From: Microbacterium luticocti DSM 19459
GTDB lineage: Bacteria > Actinomycetota > Actinomycetes > Actinomycetales > Microbacteriaceae
Assembly: GCF_000422405.1 (NCBI RefSeq)
Contig: NZ_KE383826.1
Location: 23,008 to 62,862, forward strand
Reading direction: 5' to 3'
Length of the DNA stretch: 39,855 nt
How positions within the stretch are numbered: the stretch's first letter is position 1; each line of letters starts with the position of its first letter. The notes beneath the pieces were generated by a model, which saw only the letters and a list, made by a program, of their open reading frames with translations, searched no databases and was not told the DNA's origin. Below are positions 34,819 through 39,855 of this stretch, piece after piece. The position numbers and the translations under genes are program-made.

Positions 34819-36216
34819 TCACGCGGCACGGTGCAGGGCGGATGCCGCGACCAGCGCGACCACGAGATGCACGAGCCCGATGGCGACGGCGGCAATGGTG
34901 ACACCGGCCCAGGCCGACGCATCCGCCCCGCCCGAGAGCATGCGCCCGAGCACGACCGTCGCGGCGATCGCGCCGAGGTAGCGCGTCGACTGCAGCAGCC
35001 CGGATGCCACTCCCACCGCGTTCGGCGGGGCGGCGCGGCGCACCGCCTCGGTCATCGCGAGCGATCCCATGCAGTACGGCACGCCCATGAACGCGGCCAT
35101 GACGAGCATCGGCACCGGCGCGGTCGTGACCACTCCGAGGCCCAGCGCCACGGCCGACACCAGCAGCGTGACGGCGGTGGCCACGAGCACGGGTCTCAGG
35201 CCTCGGCGGTCGATGACACGGGCGACCACCGGGGCCAGCGCGATCGTGGTGCCCGACAGCGGGAGCATGAGCAGCCCGACCACCGCGGTCGAATATCCAC
35301 CGGCGGACTCGAGCAGCTGGGGCAGACCGAAGAACGCCAGGTAGTAGAGCGCGCTGAACACCGTGAACCCGACGTACGTCCAGGTCAGCGCCGGCGTGGC
35401 TGCGAGCATCCGCACGTCGATGAACGGCACGCGAGCGCGCAGCTCGCGCCAGACGAACAGGGCGAGGGCGAGCGCGCCTACCGCCAGCAGCGGCCAGAGT
35501 GCGTCGCCGGCGGCGCCGAGCGCGGCCACGAGCAGCGCGACCGCGGCGACCGCGAAGCTCACGACGCCCGCCGGGTCGAGCACGCGCAGCACCGCCGCGC
35601 CGGTGACCGCGGTGCGCGGCCGGTCGCGCGGCGCGAGCACCGCCACACCCACCAGTGCCGCGAGGGCGAGCGGAATGTTCACCAGGAAGATCGCGGGCCA
35701 CCCGGCCAGGGCGATGAGCAGTCCGCCCACGACCGGGCCGAGGGCTGCGGCGGTGGTGTTGGCGATCTGGATGCGCGCGAGCAGGCGCGGCGGCGAGGCC
35801 CCGGCGCGTTCGGCGAGCGGTCCGACGAGCGCGACCGCCGCGGGGAAGGCGACCGAGGTGCCGACCGCCATGACGCCGCGGGCGACGAGCACGAGCGCGA
35901 ACCCGTCGAGCGGGGCGATGGCGCCGGCGACCACGACGAGCGCCATGCCGGCGATGAAGATACGGCGCGCGCCGAACGCGTCGATCACCCGGCCCATCAA
36001 CGGCTGACCGACCGTGGAGGCGATGTAGAAGACGGTGATCACCCAGGTCACCGTCGCCACCGTGAGATCGAAATCGTGCAGCAGCGAGAGCAGCGCCACC
36101 GCGATCATCGACGAGTTCAACGGGTTGAGGGTCGTGCCCAGGCTGAGCGCGGCGACGGTCAGCGACGCGCGCCGGCCCGCGGCATCCGTGCCCTGTTGCG
36201 CCCGCGAGTCACCCAC
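34819..36216 (-). CDS. MFS drug-exporter-like protein (EmrB/QacA type)
   Basis: The 465-residue protein has about 14 helices. Key parts: ALSLGTTLNPLNSSMIAVAL (the helix-1 motif of DHA2 exporters), ITVFYIASTVGQPLMGRVID with AFGARRIF (motif A), and ANTTAAALGPVVGGLLIALA, WPAIFLVNIPLALAALVGVA (motif C region). These are typical of proton-driven multidrug exporters; the substrate is not predictable. GTG 36216 is preferred because GGGAGGA lies about eight bases upstream. Longer in-frame starts fall in the promoter region or inside nucS. It is divergent from nucS. Confidence 0.92.
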   Translation of the reverse strand: MGDSRAQQGTDAAGRRASLTVAALSLGTTLNPLNSSMIAVALLSLLHDFDLTVATVTWVITVFYIASTVGQPLMGRVIDAFGARRIFIAGMALVVVAGAIAPLDGFALVLVARGVMAVGTSVAFPAAVALVGPLAERAGASPPRLLARIQIANTTAAALGPVVGGLLIALAGWPAIFLVNIPLALAALVGVAVLAPRDRPRTAVTGAAVLRVLDPAGVVSFAVAAVALLVAALGAAGDALWPLLAVGALALALFVWRELRARVPFIDVRMLAATPALTWTYVGFTVFSALYYLAFFGLPQLLESAGGYSTAVVGLLMLPLSGTTIALAPVVARVIDRRGLRPVLVATAVTLLVSAVALGLGVVTTAPVPMLVMAAFMGVPYCMGSLAMTEAVRRAAPPNAVGVASGLLQSTRYLGAIAATVVLGRMLSGGADASAWAGVTIAAVAIGLVHLVVALVAASALHRAA

Positions 36217-36270
36217 CCGACGATCCTCCCACCGCGCCGCCACCCGGCCTGCGGCGACCCCGCCCGCGGG

Positions 36271-36276
36271 TAGGCT
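36271..36276 (+). promoter_or_regulatory. Putative -10 box of nucS (leaderless)
   Basis: TAGGCT is followed by six bases and the GTG at 36283. The same hexamer at the same spacing is found before the HAD hydrolase gene (37038). Confidence 0.42.
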
Positions 36277-36282
36277 CGTCGG

Positions 36283-36978
36283 GTGCGTCTTGTCATCGCC
36301 CGCTGCTCCGTCGACTACCACGGCCGGCTCAACGCGCATCTGCCGCTGGCCACCCGGCTGCTCGTGCACAAGGGCGACGGCAGCCTGCTGGTGCACTCCG
36401 ACGGCGGATCGTACAAGCCGCTGAACTGGATGAGCCCGCCGTGCGCGCTGGTGGTCGAATCTCCCGACGAGGATGCCGCGGCCGCGGGCGTCATCGAACA
36501 GTGGCGCGTGACCCACCGTAAGAGCGGTGACGAGCTGATCGTGCAGATCCACGACGTCGTGCACGACTCGTCACACGAGTTGGGCGTGGATCCGGGCCTG
36601 GTCAAGGACGGTGTGGAGGCCGACCTGCAGCGCCTGCTCGCCGAACAGGTCGGTGTCATCGGCGAGGGCCTGCAGTTGGTGCGCCGCGAGTTCCCGACCG
36701 CGATCGGCCCGGTCGACCTGCTGCTGCGCGATCCGGCCGGCGGCACGATCGCCGTCGAGGTCAAGCGCCGCGGCGACATCGACGGGGTCGAGCAGCTCAC
36801 CCGCTACCTCGACCTGCTCGGGCGCGACCCGCACCTGGCCCCGGTGACCGGCGTGTTCGCCGCCCAGGAGATCAAACCGCAGGCCAAAGTGCTCGCCGCA
36901 GACCGCGGCATCCGGTGTGTCACCCTCGACTACGACCAGATGAAGGGCATCGAATCGGGCGCCCCGCGCCTGTTCTGA
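36283..36978 (+). CDS. nucS: Mismatch endonuclease NucS
   Basis: NucS (EndoMS) cuts DNA at mismatches and provides the non-MutS/MutL mismatch repair used by most actinobacteria. The 231-residue length fits. The N-terminal DNA-binding part ([33 protein letters not shown]) is followed by the RecB-like nuclease core: GPVDLLLRD (Asp145), [20 protein letters not shown] (Glu159, Lys161), and a C-terminal end GAPRLF, the sliding-clamp binding tail. Starts with GTG 36283. Divergent from the MFS exporter gene; the HAD gene downstream has its own probable promoter. Confidence 0.97.
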   Translation: MRLVIARCSVDYHGRLNAHLPLATRLLVHKGDGSLLVHSDGGSYKPLNWMSPPCALVVESPDEDAAAAGVIEQWRVTHRKSGDELIVQIHDVVHDSSHELGVDPGLVKDGVEADLQRLLAEQVGVIGEGLQLVRREFPTAIGPVDLLLRDPAGGTIAVEVKRRGDIDGVEQLTRYLDLLGRDPHLAPVTGVFAAQEIKPQAKVLAADRGIRCVTLDYDQMKGIESGAPRLF

Positions 36979-37037
36979 TCGCCGTCTCTGACCGACGCGG
37001 CCGCGAAACCTCCACCGGTCGGCCCGCCGCGCCCGCC

Positions 37038-37043
37038 TAGGCT
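37038..37043 (+). promoter_or_regulatory. Putative -10 box of the HAD hydrolase gene (leaderless)
   Basis: TAGGCT, six bases, then ATG 37050. GGAGG in the gap is only one or two bases from the ATG, too close for a normal ribosome binding site. Confidence 0.42.
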
Positions 37044-37049
37044 GGAGGC

Positions 37050-37736
37050 ATGTCGCCGCGCTCGCCCTGGACCTGCATCCTCTGGGATGTCGACGGGACG
37101 ATCATCGACGCATCCGAGGGCATTCTGCGCCGCCTGTCGGTGACGCTCGAGCATTTCGGGCACCCCGCGCCGCGCCGCGACGAGCTCGCGCACTGGATCG
37201 GGCCGCCGATGTTCGACTCGTTCCAGGTCAACGTCGGCATGACGCCGGAGCAGTCGTCCGAGGCGGTCGCCTACTACCGCGCGCTGGCCAGGCACGACGG
37301 CTACCTGACCGGCGCGCGGCTGTTCCCGGGTGTCGCCGACCTGATCCGGCAGGTGGATGCCACGGGCCTGGCGCAGGCGACGGCCAGCTCGAAGCCCGAG
37401 GTACAGGTCGTCGCGCTCATGGAGGGCTTCGACCTCGCGCCCTGCTTCACCGCCCTGGTGGGCTCGACCCCCGATGAGAAGACGCTCAGCCGCAAGGCCG
37501 ACATCGTCGCCGAGGCGCTGCGCCGGCTCGAGGCGGCCGGTGCCGACACCAGCCGCCCGGTGCTGATCGGCGACCGCCACCACGACGTCGAGGGCGGCGC
37601 CGAGCACGAGGTGCCGGTGATCTTCGTGCGCTGGGGGTTCAGCTGGCCGTACGAGGCCGACGGCGCCCAGGCCGTCGTCGACACCGTCGACGACCTGCGT
37701 GCGCTGCTGCTGATCGACCAGGCCGGGGCCGGTTGA
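37050..37736 (+). CDS. HAD family hydrolase
   Basis: A 228-residue haloacid-dehalogenase-type phosphatase with the four family motifs: motif I LWDVDGTIID (Asp13 and Asp15), motif II in ATASSKPE, motif III Lys in STPDEKTLSRKADIV, and motif IV VLIGDRHHDVEGG. The helical cap after motif I is of the phosphoglycolate phosphatase/GmhB-like kind. It probably removes phosphate from a small metabolite; the substrate is unknown. The coiled-coil gene begins one base after its stop codon, so the two are co-transcribed. Confidence 0.93.
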   Translation: MSPRSPWTCILWDVDGTIIDASEGILRRLSVTLEHFGHPAPRRDELAHWIGPPMFDSFQVNVGMTPEQSSEAVAYYRALARHDGYLTGARLFPGVADLIRQVDATGLAQATASSKPEVQVVALMEGFDLAPCFTALVGSTPDEKTLSRKADIVAEALRRLEAAGADTSRPVLIGDRHHDVEGGAEHEVPVIFVRWGFSWPYEADGAQAVVDTVDDLRALLLIDQAGAG

Positions 37737-37737
37737 G

Positions 37738-39003
37738 ATGGATGCCGCGGTGCTCACGGCTGCGGTGTTGCGCTGGCTGGTGCCCGCGCTGGTGGTGTTC
37801 GGCGTCGCCGCGCTCGCGGTGATCGCGATCGGACTCGGGCTGCGCGCCGCGCGCCGTTCGCCCCGTGCCCGCGCCGAGGCCGAGCGCGCGCGCACCGCGG
37901 CCGGGTCGGCGCTCGTGCGCCTGGACGACGCGGTCGAAGAGCTCGACCTCGAGGTCGGCCTGTCGGGCGCGATGTACGGGGGCGACGCGCCACCCGGCCT
38001 GCGCCGCGCGCGCATGACGGCGCAGCACGTGCGCGACCGGTCCTTCGACGAGTTCCGCGCCCTCGGCGACGATGGGCTGCTGCCCGACGAGGTGCGCCGG
38101 CGCGCCTCGCGCATCGCCGGCCGCGTCGACGAGGTGCTCGCGCAGGTCGCGCACGCGCGCGCCGAGCACGAGGACTGGATGCAGCGCAACACGTCGGCCG
38201 CCGCACAGATCGAGGCGGCCCGGGGGCGCCTGCAGCTGCTGCGCGAGCAGATCGGTGATCCCGGCGCGCTGGTGCGCACCCTGTCGGACCGGTTCGACGA
38301 GTCGGAGTGGACGGATGCTGCAGCCGCGGCATCCACCGTTCAGGACGACCTCGACCAGGCCACGGCCCTGCTCGACCGTGCCGGCGCGGCTGCCGCCGAC
38401 CCGACCCGCAGCGCCCTCGCCGACCTCGGGCTGGCCGAGCGGCGCATCCGGGCAGCACGGTGTGCCGCGCAGCGCCTCGAAGACGTGCACCGGGCCGTCA
38501 CCCAGGCCGCCGCCGCGGTCGCCGGTGAGCACGACGCGGCGCGCGAGGCGATCCGGCAGGCGCTCAACGTGCGCGAGAACCTCGAGCCCGACGCCTCGCA
38601 GCGGCTGGGTGCGGCGATCGACGAGGCTCAGGCCCGGCTGGACGAGGCGGTCCGGGATGCCGCGCGCCGGCCGACCGCGACGGTCGAGGCGATCGCGCGG
38701 CTGCGGGACCGTCTCGATCTGGCGCTCGGCGATGCCCGCACGGCGCAGCAGCGACTGCGGGGGGCGCGGACGGCCTTGCCCGGCACGATCGCGGCGGCGC
38801 AGAACGCGATCGCGCATGCCGAGGCATCCGTCGCCGGCGCCGGTGCCGACGCCCGTGTGCGACTGGCGGCCGCGCGCGACGAACTGGCCAAGGCCCGGCA
38901 GCCGGTCGACCCGGTCGAGGCCCTGGATGCCGCGCGCCGCGCGATGCGGCACGCCGAAGACGCGCAGGCTCTGGCCGCCTACGATCGGATGACCGGCAGC
39001 TGA
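37738..39003 (+). CDS. Membrane-anchored coiled-coil protein
   Basis: The 421-residue protein has one N-terminal helix (about 10-36, LRWLVPALVVFGVAALAVIA) and then an almost entirely helical, Ala/Arg/Glu-rich cytoplasmic part with heptads (for example DEVLAQVAHARAEHEDWMQR and AAIDEAQARLDEAVRDAARR). A shorter conserved-looking piece is LSGAMYGGDAPPGLRRARM (about 78-96). I do not recognise a named family for certain; the shape recalls EzrA-like or TPM-associated coiled-coil proteins of actinobacteria. It overlaps nothing but is one base from the HAD gene. It is convergent with the cold-shock gene. Confidence 0.8.
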   Translation: MDAAVLTAAVLRWLVPALVVFGVAALAVIAIGLGLRAARRSPRARAEAERARTAAGSALVRLDDAVEELDLEVGLSGAMYGGDAPPGLRRARMTAQHVRDRSFDEFRALGDDGLLPDEVRRRASRIAGRVDEVLAQVAHARAEHEDWMQRNTSAAAQIEAARGRLQLLREQIGDPGALVRTLSDRFDESEWTDAAAAASTVQDDLDQATALLDRAGAAAADPTRSALADLGLAERRIRAARCAAQRLEDVHRAVTQAAAAVAGEHDAAREAIRQALNVRENLEPDASQRLGAAIDEAQARLDEAVRDAARRPTATVEAIARLRDRLDLALGDARTAQQRLRGARTALPGTIAAAQNAIAHAEASVAGAGADARVRLAAARDELAKARQPVDPVEALDAARRAMRHAEDAQALAAYDRMTGS

Positions 39004-39035
39004 GCCTGCGCGCCGTGTCGGCGAGTGCGTCCGCG

Positions 39036-39242
39036 CTACAGCGCGCGGATGTTCTCGGCCTGCAGGCCCTTGGGGCCCTGGGCGACGTCGAATTCGACGC
39101 GCTGGTTCTCTTCGAGGGAGCGGTAGCCGCTCGACTGGATCGCGCTGTAGTGCGCGAAGACGTCGGCGCCACCGTCATCGGGGGCGATGAAGCCGAAGCC
39201 CTTCTCCGAGTTGAACCACTTGACGGTGCCCTGCGTGCTCAT
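39036..39242 (-). CDS. Cold-shock protein, CspA family
   Basis: The 68-residue protein is one cold-shock domain that binds single-stranded RNA/DNA. The RNP1 motif [10 protein letters not shown] and RNP2 motif DVFAHYSAI are intact, and it starts [15 protein letters not shown]. It ends in [13 protein letters not shown], normal for the family. ATG 39242; the ribosome binding site is weak. The leader contains a hairpin (39264-39282), as is common for csp genes. Confidence 0.97.
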   Translation of the reverse strand: MSTQGTVKWFNSEKGFGFIAPDDGGADVFAHYSAIQSSGYRSLEENQRVEFDVAQGPKGLQAENIRAL

Positions 39243-39263
39243 GTGTTGCCGTTCTGCTACGTA

Positions 39264-39297
39264 CCGGCACACCGTGCGCCGGATTGACTCAAACGTA
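39264..39297 (-). promoter_or_regulatory. Leader hairpin and putative -10 box of the cold-shock gene
   Basis: CCGGCACA (39264-39271) and TGCGCCGG (39275-39282) pair with one mismatch around a 3-base loop, 22 bases before the start codon. TACGTT (minus strand, 39297-39292) is a possible -10 box, giving a leader of about 43 bases that would carry the hairpin. No -35 was found. Confidence 0.35.
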
Positions 39298-39362
39298 GCG
39301 AAGTCGTGCCCTCGGCAGCAGAGTCGGCGCAGATGGTGACAGAAATGTTGCATGAGCCCATA

Positions 39363-39402
39363 CGACGCCCGGGCCGGGCTGACGCCGCGGGCCCGGGCGT
39401 CG
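39363..39402. repeat. 13-bp-stem GC hairpin upstream of the cold-shock gene
   Basis: CGACGCCCGGGCC (39363-39375) and GGCCCGGGCGTCG (39390-39402) form a perfect 13-bp stem around a 14-base loop. It may be a terminator for whatever lay upstream of the cold-shock gene before the insertion element. The remaining gap up to 39527 shows no gene; it includes an A/T-rich spot near 39448-39460. Confidence 0.65.
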
Positions 39403-39527
39403 GACGGATCCCCCCGGATAGGCCACGCCGAAGCGCGGCGTATCCACTGTACTGATATATCGGCCGGTCGGCGGGTGCCTGCTCGTGCGTTAGTGGGCTG
39501 TGTGCCGTTCGCGGCGGGGTGAGTCCC

Positions 39528-39855
39528 ATAGCGTGGTGTCATTTCCTGCGGGGTCCTCGTCGTCGTTGACGATGGAGGGCCACCGTGGGATGACCAGTTG
39601 TTTCCGGCAAGAAGCAAAGGAGAGATCCCACGATGACCCACTACCAGTCTGCCCTGACAACCCTGATCGGCGAAGTCCTCGCCGACCCTGAGCTTGCCCA
39701 CTCGGACGTGTTCCGCCGGATGCTGCAAGCCGGCCTGCAGGATCTCGTCGACGCGGAAGCGACGGCGAAGATCGGCGCGGCCCGTTACGAGCGCACCCCG
39801 GAACGGACCACGCGCCGCAACGGAACCCGGCCCAAGACGCTCGCGACTCCGGCCG
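39528..39855 (+). mobile_element. Left end of an IS256-family insertion sequence (partial)
   Basis: The element is recognised from its transposase and runs past the window edge. Its exact left end is uncertain; GTGAGTCCCATAGCGTGGTG near 39528-39547 is the likely terminal region, but the matching right inverted repeat cannot be seen. Confidence 0.6.
39633..39855 (+). CDS. IS256-family transposase, N-terminal part (cut by window end)
   Basis: The first 74 residues are present: [20 protein letters not shown], then [49 protein letters not shown]. The pattern of a conserved Ala/Glu helix, IGA...ER, then RRNGTR and a short stretch before the catalytic domain is typical of the mutator-type (IS256) DDE transposases. 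AAGGAGA lies just upstream of ATG 39633. The catalytic residues lie outside the window, so intactness is unknown. Confidence 0.9.
   Translation, partial: MTHYQSALTTLIGEVLADPELAHSDVFRRMLQAGLQDLVDAEATAKIGAARYERTPERTTRRNGTRPKTLATPA

Overview
The window is very GC-rich and has actinobacterial features: frequent GTG starts, many four-base start/stop overlaps, a NucS-type mismatch endonuclease, a fused MrpA/B antiporter subunit, and several promoters whose -10 box lies only 6-8 bases before the start codon. Codon habits and gene content look like Microbacteriaceae (a Microbacterium-like chromosome). That genus-level guess is an inference. No tRNA, rRNA or CRISPR array was seen.

Layout. 1-5043: an AroQ chorismate mutase (-), an AI-2E/PerM-type membrane protein (+), then on the minus strand a lactonase-type beta-propeller and purA. 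5204-9599: a STAND/NB-ARC-TPR regulator, then a DUF1266 protein paired with an unknown membrane protein. 9742-11172: argG. 11395-15043: a TetR regulator, an ABC-ATPase-like protein with degenerate motifs and a YhgE/Pip membrane protein, in one overlapping operon. 15460-18243: a penicillin-acylase-family Ntn hydrolase. 18347-23236 (-): an operon of an ECF-type sigma factor, a membrane protein broken by an in-frame TAG, an FtsX/MacB-type permease and its ATPase, all coupled by ATGA overlaps. 23647-24465: a secreted lytic-transglycosylase-like protein. 24668-25526: an SdpI-like and a DUF1648 membrane protein between two direct repeats. 25872-32079 (-): a full Mrp Na+/H+ antiporter operon (A/B, C, D, E, F, G). 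32177-36216: a LacI regulator divergent from an MFS transporter, then a second MFS exporter (-). 36283-39242: nucS, a HAD hydrolase, a membrane-anchored coiled-coil protein and a cold-shock protein (-). 39633-end: the start of an IS256-family transposase.

The most unusual material is not a classical gene system but the repeats. Several interrupted inverted repeats of about 50-75 bp have unrelated but self-complementary arms. Three of them keep the same 21-base loop. Others have an 18- or 17-base loop built around TCAT-GATC-GATCT. They sit in gaps between genes, but one lies inside the beta-propeller gene and three lie in the tail of the degenerate ABC protein, where they are translated. Two copies of the 21-base-loop type end a direct repeat of about 175 bp that brackets the SdpI/DUF1648 pair at an exact 1105-base offset, suggesting a removable or duplicable cassette.
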